Assembly (NCBI GenBank): GCA_937921555.1
Contig: CAKZUV010000277.1
Coordinates: 1 to 38,184 of the forward strand
Origin: an uncultured Saprospiraceae bacterium
GTDB taxonomy: Bacteria; Bacteroidota; Bacteroidia; Chitinophagales; Saprospiraceae
Reading direction: 5' to 3'
DNA length: 38,184 nt
Shown here: positions 12,606-21,011 of the stretch, one piece after another
How positions within the stretch are numbered: position 1 is the first letter of the stretch
How the letters are laid out: the number at the start of each line of letters is the position of its first letter
The notes under the pieces: generated by a model
Databases searched by the model: none
What the model saw: only the letters and a program-made list of their open reading frames with translations
Told to the model about the DNA's origin: nothing
Position numbers and translations under genes: made by a program

Positions 12606-15600
12606 TAATTAGGCATTTTACTACCAGCAAATTTATTAAACATGTTGTCAAATTTATCTATCAGTGCCTGATCTTTCTGACTGGCCACGATTCGTTTCAG
12701 CTCGTCCATCAACGCCCGGTAAGTACCAAAATCATCACTAAACCCTTTTCGCAACGTCTCCGGATCCATGCTGAACATATAGTAGTTGAGTCGCTCGGCG
12801 GTTTCGTTGGCCAGTGTTTCGAGGTAAGGTTTTGCCTGTTGGTATCCACCCGCCTGAATCATATTTTGCAACATAAACATAGTGTAGCGATCAAATGTGA
12901 AATTCATGTGCGGGAATTTCTTAAAGTACGTATCTATCAGTTGTACTGCTTGTTGCTTTTGGCCATTGTTGATCATTGCTTCACTGGCACGCATCACTCC
13001 TACCTGCATGGTCTGTACACTCGGGCCGTAGCTGCGATCCACGAATAAATCCATCTTGTCAAAATTTCCAAAACGGAAGTCTTCCGTAAAATGCTTGTAA
13101 AACGCATCGGTGTTAACCCGGCCTTTTCCGACCATTCCGTACCGCGGATCTCCTTCCGATTTGATCGGCACGAGTCGCAATGACAGTCCTTCGAGTTGCA
13201 GATAATTACCGAGGCCTAAAAGGGAAGAAGGCCGGCAGGTAACCGCAAAGTAGACCGGACGTTTGAAGGCGTTAGCCGCAATAATATCCAGTAAAGCCAA
13301 TTCTCCTTTTTGAATATAATTGCTTCTTGGAAAGGTGAAGTCGACCCGGTTAGCAATTTGGTCGGCGAGTTCCGGCTTGACCGTTCCGTTAGCAACTACC
13401 TGTTGCTTATTAACCGGAATAAAATATTTTCTGGTCGGTGCAAAACTCTCCAGCGTTCGATCCCGTACGGGACGTGGATTCTCATTTCCCATAAATTCAA
13501 CCGCTTTTCTGAGTGGCATTTCCGGGTTTTCCGCTGAGATGAAAAACAATTGTTGGCGTTTTTTGCCCCGGTAGGCTTCCGACGGAATAGTCATATCAAT
13601 GGCTGGAGAATCATTTATTTTACGACGTAACTGGTCGATATACCAGTCCACCGCAATCAAACTCAGGTTGACTACCCGGACATCCGTACGGATGCCTTCT
13701 ACTTCCTGAGCGTACCAGAGCGGATACGTATCGTTATCTCCGTAGGTAAAAATGATGGAATTGGGTTCGCAGGAATTAAGGAAATTACTTGCATAATCCC
13801 GGCTCGCCGTATGGTGTTTACGCGAATGATCGTCAAAGTTCTGGAAACCCATCAGCAGTGGAGCGATCATAATCACCGCACTGGCAACACCCGCCGCGGC
13901 CGTCTGTGACATTCTGTCCCGTAGAATACTAAACAAAGCCAGCACACCCATTCCGATCCAGATAGCGTAGGTGAAAAATGATCCTACGAGAACGTAATCC
14001 CGTTCCCTGGGTTCGTTCGGAGGTTGGTTGGAATAAACGATAATACCAAGCCCCGTGATAATAAACAATGTGAGCAGCGCCAGAAAATCTTTATCTCGAT
14101 TTTTCGCGTGAAAAAACATTCCTAATAAACCAAAGAGAAACGGTAACATATAATACGCATTCCGTCCTTCATTGGAACTACCCATAGATTCGGGCATCTC
14201 ATCGGTCGTAGGTAAACCTAATATATTGGTATCAATAAAATTAATTCCGGTAATCCAGTTTCCACTTTTTTTATCCCAGTCGTAAAAACCCTGTTCACCG
14301 TTTTGCCGCCCGGAAAAATTCCACATAAAGTACCGCCAGTACATCCAGCGTACCTGGTAGCGGAAGAAAAAGGCAATATTGTCGCCCATTGTTGGGTTGG
14401 ATTTCTTCCCATTCATCCACCGTTTGTACAGTTCTTTTCTGGCTTCGTCCTGATGTCCCATTCTGGGGAACAGCATTTCGTCACGGCTATTATATTTATA
14501 AGAAGCTTTCAGATCAACGTTTTCGTAGCGTCCGTTCACCAGTCCGAGTCGGTCTTCGGTTTCGACTTCGGTGACGGGAGCGTTAAAGTGCGGACCTTTC
14601 AGTAATGGTCTTTCTCCGTATTGTTCCCGGTTCAGGTAGGGTAGCAAGCGCATCGCGTCGCTTGGATCGTTCATGTTAATCGGGGTATTTGCGTTGGCAC
14701 GAACAACGACGATTCCGATGGTAGAAAAAGCCATGACGACCAGCGCAAAAGCAACGAAGAGTTGCTGTAACAAACCATTTTGTTTTTTATGAGCATATTT
14801 CAATCCACCAAAAATAACTCCGAACAGAATTAAGATCAGCGGAATTAATCCAGTGTGTACCGGCATTCCCAGACCATTCACCATCATTAAGTCGAGGATA
14901 CTCCATAATTTTGGAATACCCGTAATAACAAAAGTCTGAATAGCTGCTACGAATACGATTCCGATAGCCGCAGAGGCAATCATGCCTAACAGGTTGTGAT
15001 TTTTATATTTTTTAAAATAGTAAAATAACGCCAACGCTGGAAAGGTCAACAAACTCAACAGGTGAACTCCCATAGAAAGTCCGGCAGCGTAGACGGAAAA
15101 TACGAGCCAGCGGTCGTGTTGCGCTTCGTTGGGCAAACTGTACCATTTGATGGCGGCCCATAAGGTAAGGGCTGTGAAGAAAGTAGACATTGCGTATACC
15201 TCTCCTTCCACCGCCGAAAACCAGATAGAAGTACAAAAAGCGGTGGTTAAACCTGCCACGGCACCGGCACCCATCAGTGCGATGGTTTCTCCGTTCGTGG
15301 GATCTTCGTTTCTGCCCACGAGGGCCAGTTTACCCAGAATAGTGGTCACCCAGCACACAAAAGTAGCGGCAAAAGCACTACAAATTCCAGAGAGCATATT
15401 TACGGCGAAGGAAATATCTTCCGGGTTACTGGAAAAAATCTCGGCTATAAAAGTAAACATCCGGCCGATTAAGAGAAATATGGGGGCGCCCGGTGGGTGA
15501 ACTACCTGTAATTTGTAGGCTCCGGTGATAAATTCACCACAATCCCAGAGACTGCCTACCCGTTCGGCGGAAAAATAATAGACGACCAGCGCAATGGTAA

Positions 15601-15643
15601 AAACCGCCCAGCCGGTGATATTATTAATTTTTTTGTAATTCAT
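12605..15643 (-). CDS. DUF2723 / GT117 family membrane protein, probable protein O-glycosyltransferase
   Basis: This large polytopic membrane protein has an N-terminal half of about a dozen helices and a soluble C-terminal half with helical repeats. It belongs to DUF2723 (glycosyltransferase family 117, GT-C fold; the human relative TMEM260 is a protein O-mannosyltransferase). The expected acidic loop motif is present: GSLWDCGEFITGAYKLQVVH followed by PPGAP, with Asp34 and Glu37. An ATG 63 bases further out (15706) gives 1033 residues, but the 1012-residue start at 15643 is preferred: it begins MNYKKINNITGW, the usual beginning in this family, and a TACCTTTG -7 box at 15704-15711 puts the transcription start inside the longer version. 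The donor sugar and protein targets are unknown. It is cotranscribed with rpiB. Confidence 0.9.
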   Translation of the reverse strand: MNYKKINNITGWAVFTIALVVYYFSAERVGSLWDCGEFITGAYKLQVVHPPGAPIFLLIGRMFTFIAEIFSSNPEDISFAVNMLSGICSAFAATFVCWVTTILGKLALVGRNEDPTNGETIALMGAGAVAGLTTAFCTSIWFSAVEGEVYAMSTFFTALTLWAAIKWYSLPNEAQHDRWLVFSVYAAGLSMGVHLLSLLTFPALALFYYFKKYKNHNLLGMIASAAIGIVFVAAIQTFVITGIPKLWSILDLMMVNGLGMPVHTGLIPLILILFGVIFGGLKYAHKKQNGLLQQLFVAFALVVMAFSTIGIVVVRANANTPINMNDPSDAMRLLPYLNREQYGERPLLKGPHFNAPVTEVETEDRLGLVNGRYENVDLKASYKYNSRDEMLFPRMGHQDEARKELYKRWMNGKKSNPTMGDNIAFFFRYQVRWMYWRYFMWNFSGRQNGEQGFYDWDKKSGNWITGINFIDTNILGLPTTDEMPESMGSSNEGRNAYYMLPFLFGLLGMFFHAKNRDKDFLALLTLFIITGLGIIVYSNQPPNEPRERDYVLVGSFFTYAIWIGMGVLALFSILRDRMSQTAAAGVASAVIMIAPLLMGFQNFDDHSRKHHTASRDYASNFLNSCEPNSIIFTYGDNDTYPLWYAQEVEGIRTDVRVVNLSLIAVDWYIDQLRRKINDSPAIDMTIPSEAYRGKKRQQLFFISAENPEMPLRKAVEFMGNENPRPVRDRTLESFAPTRKYFIPVNKQQVVANGTVKPELADQIANRVDFTFPRSNYIQKGELALLDIIAANAFKRPVYFAVTCRPSSLLGLGNYLQLEGLSLRLVPIKSEGDPRYGMVGKGRVNTDAFYKHFTEDFRFGNFDKMDLFVDRSYGPSVQTMQVGVMRASEAMINNGQKQQAVQLIDTYFKKFPHMNFTFDRYTMFMLQNMIQAGGYQQAKPYLETLANETAERLNYYMFSMDPETLRKGFSDDFGTYRALMDELKRIVASQKDQALIDKFDNMFNKFAGSKMPN

Positions 15644-15703
15644 TGATTGTATATTAAAATTATCGGAGGAAATTACGATTCCCCCATAACCGAAATTAAG
15701 GGG

Positions 15704-15711
15704 CAAAGGTA
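15704..15711 (-). promoter_or_regulatory. Bacteroidota -7 promoter box for the GT117-rpiB operon
   Basis: TACCTTTG on the minus strand matches TAnnTTTG. The predicted start point is near 15697, about 55 bp before the chosen ATG at 15643. No good -33 TTG is seen. Confidence 0.45.
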
Positions 15712-15760
15712 AGAAAAATACCCAAATTGAATAAAAGGATGTTCGTATATGATCACGGTC

Positions 15761-15768
15761 TATATTTG
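15761..15768 (+). promoter_or_regulatory. possible Bacteroidota -7 box (TATATTTG)
   Basis: TATATTTG fits TAnnTTTG and lies about 75 bp before the 48-residue mini-protein gene. A second match, TATTTTTG, lies at 15820-15827, only 16 bp before the ATG; either could serve. No convincing -33 element is seen. Confidence 0.35.
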
Positions 15769-15842
15769 TTCATTACACCGCAAATAGTAGATGGTTCGGA
15801 TAAATTGGTGGCAAAAGTTTATTTTTGTTAAAAACCCACGCG

Positions 15843-15989
15843 ATGAAATTAATTTTTTGGTTGGTAATTGGCTTTCTTGGGTATCGTTTCTGGTATGTTC
15901 CCCGTCAGTTGAAGGAGGCAAAGGAGGAAGAGATTCCCCAGGAGCCGGATAGCGAAGAATTTACCGATTACGAAGAGGTGGATGATTGA
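15843..15989 (+). CDS. 48-aa single-helix membrane mini-protein, DUF4834-like
   Basis: The frame encodes MKLIFWLVIGFLGYRFWYVP, then an acidic, charged tail ending EEFTDYEEVDD. One membrane helix (about residues 2-18) followed by an acidic tail with a (D/E)YEE(V/I)D ending matches the short Bacteroidota DUF4834 type. Function is unknown. Two TAnnTTTG boxes upstream (15761, 15820) and a clean ATG support it. It lies alone between the divergent GT117 gene and the RluA-like gene. Confidence 0.7.
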   Translation: MKLIFWLVIGFLGYRFWYVPRQLKEAKEEEIPQEPDSEEFTDYEEVDD

Positions 15990-16090
15990 TGATTATTAGA
16001 ATGGTAATGTAATAATTCTTGAATGAAGAATTAATAATGGTCTGCTTACGTGGAAATTTTAAATAGTGGCATTCGTCCATTTTATCTTCA

Positions 16091-16106
16091 TTTTTAAACA
16101 GCTTCT
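16091..16106. repeat. solo repeat end (TTTTTAAACAGCTTCT)
   Basis: The sequence resembles the right arm of the MITE-like element (TTTTTAAACAACTTCT, 12126-12141) and the reverse complement of 5817-5834. It lies 19 bp before the pseudouridine synthase ATG. No matching left arm is seen nearby. Confidence 0.45.
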
Positions 16107-16124
16107 ATAAAAGCCCCCGGACCT

Positions 16125-16787
16125 ATGCAGATTTCTGATCAGATTATTTATAAAAATAAACAACTCATCGCATTCAATAAGCCGGGAGGTATTCCGGTCC
16201 AGCCGGACAAAACGGGAGATAAGTCGCTGACAGATTTGGCGGGCATCTATGCTAAAATTCCGGTCTTCGCCATCCACCGTATTGATCGCCCCGCCAGCGG
16301 GATTGTATTGTTGGCTAAAAATAAAAAGTGCCTGGCGGCGCTGAGTGAGCAGTTCAAAAAACGCACCATCGATAAGACTTATCTGGCGGTGGTTAAAAAA
16401 CTACCGACTCCATCGTCCGGCGAATTGACCCACCACATTTACGTACAAAAAAATAATAAATCGATAGCTTCGGATGAGCCGGGCAAAAACACAAAAGAAG
16501 CCCGCCTGACTTATCGGCTACTCGCCTCCAGCGATAATTATCATCTCCTCGAAATAAAACTCCTGACCGGAAGGCAGCACCAGATTCGGGCACAACTCGC
16601 AGCGATTGGATCACCGATCAAAGGCGATGTAAAATACGGTGCCCGCCGTGGCAACAAGGATCGTTCTATTCAGCTGCATAGCTGGAAGATGGCTTTTGAT
16701 CATCCCGTGACGAATGAGCGTGTAAGCTTGCAAGCGCCGATTCCCGAGGGTGGCGTGTGGGAGGCGTTTCGGGAAGTGGTGGGGTAG
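16125..16787 (+). CDS. RluA-family RNA pseudouridine synthase (no S4 domain)
   Basis: This cytosolic enzyme converts uridine to pseudouridine in rRNA or tRNA. At 220 residues it is a compact, catalytic-domain-only member. The catalytic Asp54 lies in HRIDRPASG (canonical HRLDRxTSG), with Asn18-Lys19-Pro20-Gly21 (FNKPGG) upstream and the RluA motifs TYLAVVKK, LLTGRQHQIRAQLAAIG and LHSWKMAFDHP downstream. There is no N-terminal S4 RNA-binding domain. Similar short proteins in Bacteroidota are annotated RluA-like without a known target uridine. The start is the ATG just past the repeat end at 16091-16106. Confidence 0.92.
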   Translation: MQISDQIIYKNKQLIAFNKPGGIPVQPDKTGDKSLTDLAGIYAKIPVFAIHRIDRPASGIVLLAKNKKCLAALSEQFKKRTIDKTYLAVVKKLPTPSSGELTHHIYVQKNNKSIASDEPGKNTKEARLTYRLLASSDNYHLLEIKLLTGRQHQIRAQLAAIGSPIKGDVKYGARRGNKDRSIQLHSWKMAFDHPVTNERVSLQAPIPEGGVWEAFREVVG

Positions 16788-16850
16788 GGAAGCATAGTTA
16801 AGTGTTTAATATTTTTTTTGTTAAAATTATGTTTATTAAATAATTTGTTT

Positions 16851-16858
16851 TATATTTG
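16851..16858 (+). promoter_or_regulatory. Bacteroidota -7 promoter box upstream of the DUF488 gene
   Basis: TATATTTG matches TAnnTTTG. The predicted start point (about 16863-16866) falls at the second in-frame ATG (16866), suggesting a leaderless or very short-leader mRNA and making an ATG at 16818 an unlikely start. Confidence 0.45.
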
Positions 16859-16865
16859 TGTGATT

Positions 16866-17762
16866 ATGTATTATAGAAGAAAGGTAATATTAGGTTTGTT
16901 AGAAACTTTTGAAGGTAAATTGAACAGGACAGTCTTTCAAAAATTGTTGTTTATACTATCTAAAGCTCAAGAGAAGCCTTCTTTTGAATTTGTTCCGTAT
17001 AAATTTGGTTGTTTTTCTTTTCAATCTTATGCTGATATTAGAACAATGATTAAGTATGATCAAATCCATGAAGATAAATCTGATCTAGAATCATTTTGGA
17101 TAAAAAAAGATATGAATAAATATTATCCAACCTTAAAGAAAAGAGACCAGTTACTTTTAAATTATTTAAAAAGTAATTTTTCAGATTATTCTCCCGAAGA
17201 TTTAATTAAATACACATATAGGAAATATCCCTATTATGCAATTAAGAGTACAATTGCAGAAGAACTATTAACAGCGGAAGAATTGGAACAAGTTTATCAA
17301 CAACGCCCAGTCAATAAATTAAAAGCACTTTACACAATTGGATATGAAGGAATATCACAAGAGAATTATTTAAATCGCTTAATTCAAAATGATATTAAGG
17401 TTTTATGTGATGTAAGACGGAATCCCTTGAGTATGAAATATGGATTTTCTAAAAACCAACTTCGTAAAGCATGCGAAGGATTAGGAATAGAGTATGTCCA
17501 TGTTCCTGAAGTTGGGATTGCTAGTAGTAAAAGGAAAGAATTAAATACACAAAAGGATTATGATATTCTTTTTGAAAATTATAATTACACTTTGTCAGAA
17601 GATAAACCGTCTGAAGGCGTTGAAAAAATTAAAAAATTGCTTTCTGCTAATGATCGAATAGCTATTACTTGTTTTGAGGCGAATATACATCAATGTCATA
17701 GGAAGCATTTAGCTATTAATATGTTAAAAAATTCTAATATTTTTAAACTGATTCACATATGA
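16866..17762 (+). CDS. DUF488 protein fused to an N-terminal Panacea/DUF4065-like domain
   Basis: The 298-residue protein has two parts. The C-terminal half (about residues 153-298) is a DUF488 domain: YTIGYEGISQENYL, CDVRRNPLSMKYGFSK (181-196), YVHVPEVGI, and ITCFEANIHQCHRKHLA with Cys269, Cys277 and His278. The N-terminal half (about 1-90) carries LNRTVFQKLLFILSK and FVPYKFGCFSFQSY, resembling SocA/Panacea (DUF4065) domains. DUF488 function is not established; Panacea domains act as antitoxins in panAT systems. An ATG 48 bases upstream (16818) would add 16 residues but lies before the likely -7 box. Four bases separate its stop from the next gene, so the two form one operon, visibly more AT-rich than its surroundings. 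Confidence 0.8.
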   Translation: MYYRRKVILGLLETFEGKLNRTVFQKLLFILSKAQEKPSFEFVPYKFGCFSFQSYADIRTMIKYDQIHEDKSDLESFWIKKDMNKYYPTLKKRDQLLLNYLKSNFSDYSPEDLIKYTYRKYPYYAIKSTIAEELLTAEELEQVYQQRPVNKLKALYTIGYEGISQENYLNRLIQNDIKVLCDVRRNPLSMKYGFSKNQLRKACEGLGIEYVHVPEVGIASSKRKELNTQKDYDILFENYNYTLSEDKPSEGVEKIKKLLSANDRIAITCFEANIHQCHRKHLAINMLKNSNIFKLIHI

Positions 17763-17766
17763 TCTT

Positions 17767-18591
17767 ATGACTAAAGAACGAATACTAATCACAGTTAAAA
17801 CATATCCGACTTTATCTAGTAAGTACGATGAACTAGTTTGCACTGCAGGATTTAGAGAGAATGGTACTTGGGTTAGAATTTATCCCATTCCTTTTAGAAA
17901 ACTTGATTATGATTCAAGGTATTCTAAATACCAATGGATTGAATTAGATTTGATTAAGAATAAAACAGATCCAAGGCCTGAATCCTTTAGACCTTTTGAT
18001 TACGAAAAAATAATACCTGGTAATGTTATTTCTACCGGAAGAAATAGATTGTGGATTGAAAGAAAAAGGTATGCATTAGCAAATGTTTATACAGATTTAA
18101 GTAAACTAATCGCAGAAGCAAAAGACAAAAAAGTATGTACTTCTTTGGCGACATTTAAGCCTACTGAAATTTTGGATTTTAAGATTGAGAAAGTTGCTAG
18201 AAATTGGGACCCTAAAAAATTAGCTAACTTAGTAGCAAAAGCTAAACAAGTTCAGCTTTTTGAAAATGCCGAAAATCCGTTTAAGGTTGTGATGAAAGTT
18301 CCTTATAAATTTTCCTACCGCTTTATAGATGAAAATGGGAAAGAATCAACGCTAATGATTGAAGATTGGGAAATTTGTCAGTTATATTGGAATGTTTTAA
18401 AACATCATAACGGTGATGAGTTAAAGGCATGTAATGATGTAAGGAAAAAATACTTTGATGACTTTGCTAAAACTAAAGATTTGTACTTCTTTCTAGGCAC
18501 TACTAGACGATATCATTTTATGGCACCAAACCCATTCCTAATAATTGGAACATTTCATCCCAAGCCGGAAATTCAAGGTCGATTATTTTGA
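17767..18591 (+). CDS. conserved-looking unknown protein, partner of the DUF488 gene
   Basis: The 274-residue soluble protein begins MTKERILITVKTYPTLSSKY. I do not recognise a named domain. It has patches that look conserved: KTYPTLSSKYDELVCTAGF (11-29), WVRIYPIPFRKL (about 36-47), EDWEICQLYW (about 200-209) and a C-terminal block with FFLGTTRRYHFMAPNPFLII. The Trp/Arg/Tyr-rich opening suggests nucleic-acid or nucleotide binding, but that is only an impression. The gene starts 4 bp after the DUF488 gene, shares its AT-rich composition, and ends 11 bp from the convergent DUF5682 gene. Tight coupling implies a joint function with the DUF488 protein. Confidence 0.75.
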   Translation: MTKERILITVKTYPTLSSKYDELVCTAGFRENGTWVRIYPIPFRKLDYDSRYSKYQWIELDLIKNKTDPRPESFRPFDYEKIIPGNVISTGRNRLWIERKRYALANVYTDLSKLIAEAKDKKVCTSLATFKPTEILDFKIEKVARNWDPKKLANLVAKAKQVQLFENAENPFKVVMKVPYKFSYRFIDENGKESTLMIEDWEICQLYWNVLKHHNGDELKACNDVRKKYFDDFAKTKDLYFFLGTTRRYHFMAPNPFLIIGTFHPKPEIQGRLF

Positions 18592-18602
18592 AAGACACTC
18601 TC

Positions 18603-20843
18603 TCATCCCAACAACCGCCTCACCGTTCCCAAGACCAACGCCGCCCGCTTTTCCTCAATCCGGTCGGTATCCACATCATTATCTACGGTTACCGCTGCAC
18701 CGTCCTTCGCCAGTGCCATCATTTTCCGTCGTTCCGGATCACTAAAAACAGAAAAAGTACGGCGTAACAGCGGCAATAATTCCATAAAGACCTCCATCGG
18801 AATCGCATCAATCCAATCATCAATAATCTGCCACAAACGGGGATTGTGAATTAACAACAATCCGCTGCCATAACAAAATCCTTCCAGCGCCGCCGCTGCG
18901 TTTTCGCGGGACTGCCCGGCGGACAACGTGTAGTTCAACCAGTCACCAACCGTCTCGATATCCAGTATTTCTTTATCCAGCAAAATTCGGGTAATCGCTC
19001 CCTGTAACAAGGGCGCCGTCTGCGTATCCTGCTGAATGGTCAACAGGGCGGTCAGCCATAAATTAATCAGCGACGGGTCGTTAACAATAAAAAGATTCCG
19101 GTTGGTCGCGTTAATTCGCTTAAACATAATCGCCGTCGCTGCGTCGTCCAGATTTTTACATTCTCCCGGCAGTGCGATCGTGATACGTGGCACAAATTGC
19201 TCAATCAATAAATTCAAATCAGCGGTATCCAGACCCCGGGTGCTTCCGTAACGGGCTGCATTTACCAGTGGCGTCAGGGCGTCCATCAATTGGGCAACAT
19301 CATAGATGTCCACGGAAATATTGCTGATTTTTTTAATCAACTCCGTCACTATCTCCGGTAAGTCTGCGTTAAAAACCGCTTCGATGAGCTGGGTCAGTTC
19401 GGACAGCACCTTTAGCTGTTCCATCTCGTGACGGACCTTATTCGCAGCTGCCACGGAAACCGTATTTCCCCACATACCCGCTTCGATTATTTTTAGTAAA
19501 AATTCCGGTTGCCATTCCAGTTTCCAGTTTTCACTAAACGCTCCGGCATTACTTCCTTTCGTAATTTTAGTCAGTTGCCCCCAGGGAATATCGAGAATCA
19601 GCATTCGATGCAACAAATGACTGGCTTTTAGTTGGGTAGGCTTCCGTAAATCCAGTATTTTTTCCTGACTGGACATTACCATCCAGATTTTTGAAAAACG
19701 AACCGAGCGAACTGTTTTTTCCAGATCAATTTGTAAAGGAATCTTGGGAATACTCGCCGGAACACGACCCATTTTTTCACCGATGATTATTTTATCTTCC
19801 ACCAGCGCCAGCTGGGCTTCATCTCCATTACAAAAAATAGCAATCGCCGCCGCCCGTAGCTCCGCAATTCCCACAATATGCTGTTCACTGACTGCTGCCA
19901 GCGTTTCAGCCAGGTTAACCGCTTCGATCGCGTGTGCGGGCGAACCATCCATATCTTCCGCCCGGAACAAACGGGCCAGTTTACTCATCCACTGCAGGAC
20001 GGCTTCGTCGGGTGCCCGGAATAAAAGTTGATACCAGCCCGGTGCGGTGACACCCGCTCCGTAACCCCGCTGCGTGGCCAGCCGGCTGTACGTCCACGGA
20101 ATCCACGTGCCGGTAACATTTGTTTTTTTCAATCCCTTGAGCAGACGGCTGTCGTCCGCCGCTTTGTACTGGTCCAGTTCGTGCAATGGCGGGGCGTGCC
20201 AGGCACCACAGACCACGGCGATCCGTTCGGCTCCGTCTTTGAGGGCAGTACGCATCGTCTTTCGCATCCAGGCCTCCCGCAGCAAGGTGTTGGGGGTGGT
20301 ATAATCCTGACTTGCTTCGCGCAGGCCCGTCATCAACTCCAGCAGGGCGGGAAAAATTTCCGTATCCTCGAATTGTTCTTCGAAAGTTGCTTCCCACCAG
20401 CGTTCGCTGTCACTGTATCCGGCGGTTTCTGCGAGAAAAGTAAGTGGATCGGTGACGTATTTTGGTAAAGGCTGGTCTGGATTATTTTTAGCATTCTGAA
20501 TGGCTGGCTGGACTTTTTCTTTCGCTCTGTTTGCGAAGACCATGCCCTGCGGCAAATCCATAAATCTGACCGGAATATTTTTATTCAGCGCATATTTTAT
20601 GGCCTGCCATTCGGGGGAAAATTCCGCAAAGGGAAAATAACTGGCTTTTGATAAATCCTTTTTGTCGTAGAGTAGCATGGCCACGGGGGGAATCAAATCT
20701 GGCAGCGACATATTTTCCAGTAGTCCTTCCGCGTCGGCGGGTGCTTCTACTAATAAAATATCCGGTTGCATCGCCTCCAGTGCGTGTAGTAGTCGGCGTG
20801 CCGAGCCGGGACCATGATGACGAATGCCGAAAACCTGAATCAT
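18603..20843 (-). CDS. DUF5682 family protein (orphan)
   Basis: The 746-residue cytosolic protein opens with MIQVFGIRHHGPGSARRLLH, the DUF5682 hallmark, followed by PDILLVEAPADAEGLL and, at 207-220, RIAVVCGAWHAPPL. The first third resembles the TraB/ChaN/erythromycin-esterase-like fold, with His9-His10 and His216 as candidate site residues. The rest (about 260-746) is alpha-helical without a named motif. In other genomes DUF5682 genes lie with MoxR-type AAA ATPase, von Willebrand-domain and SWIM zinc-finger genes, a proposed chaperone or defence-like set. None of these is in this window: the gene is flanked by the DUF488 unit and metF. No catalytic activity is known. Confidence 0.85.
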   Translation of the reverse strand: MIQVFGIRHHGPGSARRLLHALEAMQPDILLVEAPADAEGLLENMSLPDLIPPVAMLLYDKKDLSKASYFPFAEFSPEWQAIKYALNKNIPVRFMDLPQGMVFANRAKEKVQPAIQNAKNNPDQPLPKYVTDPLTFLAETAGYSDSERWWEATFEEQFEDTEIFPALLELMTGLREASQDYTTPNTLLREAWMRKTMRTALKDGAERIAVVCGAWHAPPLHELDQYKAADDSRLLKGLKKTNVTGTWIPWTYSRLATQRGYGAGVTAPGWYQLLFRAPDEAVLQWMSKLARLFRAEDMDGSPAHAIEAVNLAETLAAVSEQHIVGIAELRAAAIAIFCNGDEAQLALVEDKIIIGEKMGRVPASIPKIPLQIDLEKTVRSVRFSKIWMVMSSQEKILDLRKPTQLKASHLLHRMLILDIPWGQLTKITKGSNAGAFSENWKLEWQPEFLLKIIEAGMWGNTVSVAAANKVRHEMEQLKVLSELTQLIEAVFNADLPEIVTELIKKISNISVDIYDVAQLMDALTPLVNAARYGSTRGLDTADLNLLIEQFVPRITIALPGECKNLDDAATAIMFKRINATNRNLFIVNDPSLINLWLTALLTIQQDTQTAPLLQGAITRILLDKEILDIETVGDWLNYTLSAGQSRENAAAALEGFCYGSGLLLIHNPRLWQIIDDWIDAIPMEVFMELLPLLRRTFSVFSDPERRKMMALAKDGAAVTVDNDVDTDRIEEKRAALVLGTVRRLLG

Positions 20844-20947
20844 AAAGCTGAATTGTTTACCATTACTCCAGAAACCAAAGGTAGTTAACTTTGACTAAAC
20901 ACTGACAGCATATCAGGCGTACCGTTAAATCATTCCTTTGACTTTCG

Positions 20948-20955
20948 TATCTTTG
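20948..20955 (+). promoter_or_regulatory. Bacteroidota -7 promoter box for metF
   Basis: TATCTTTG fits TAnnTTTG, with a GTTA at about 20924-20927 near the -33 spacing. The leader to the metF ATG would be about 50 nt. Confidence 0.5.
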
Positions 20956-21011
20956 TCCTTCCAAATAAAACCACGGTAATTACAATTACAAGCTGTTCTT
21001 AATTTTAATAA

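Noticed and set aside
12605-15706. Longer 1033-residue start for the GT117 protein
   Set aside because: The extra 21 residues are not family-like and the TACCTTTG box at 15704-15711 would place the transcription start downstream of that ATG.
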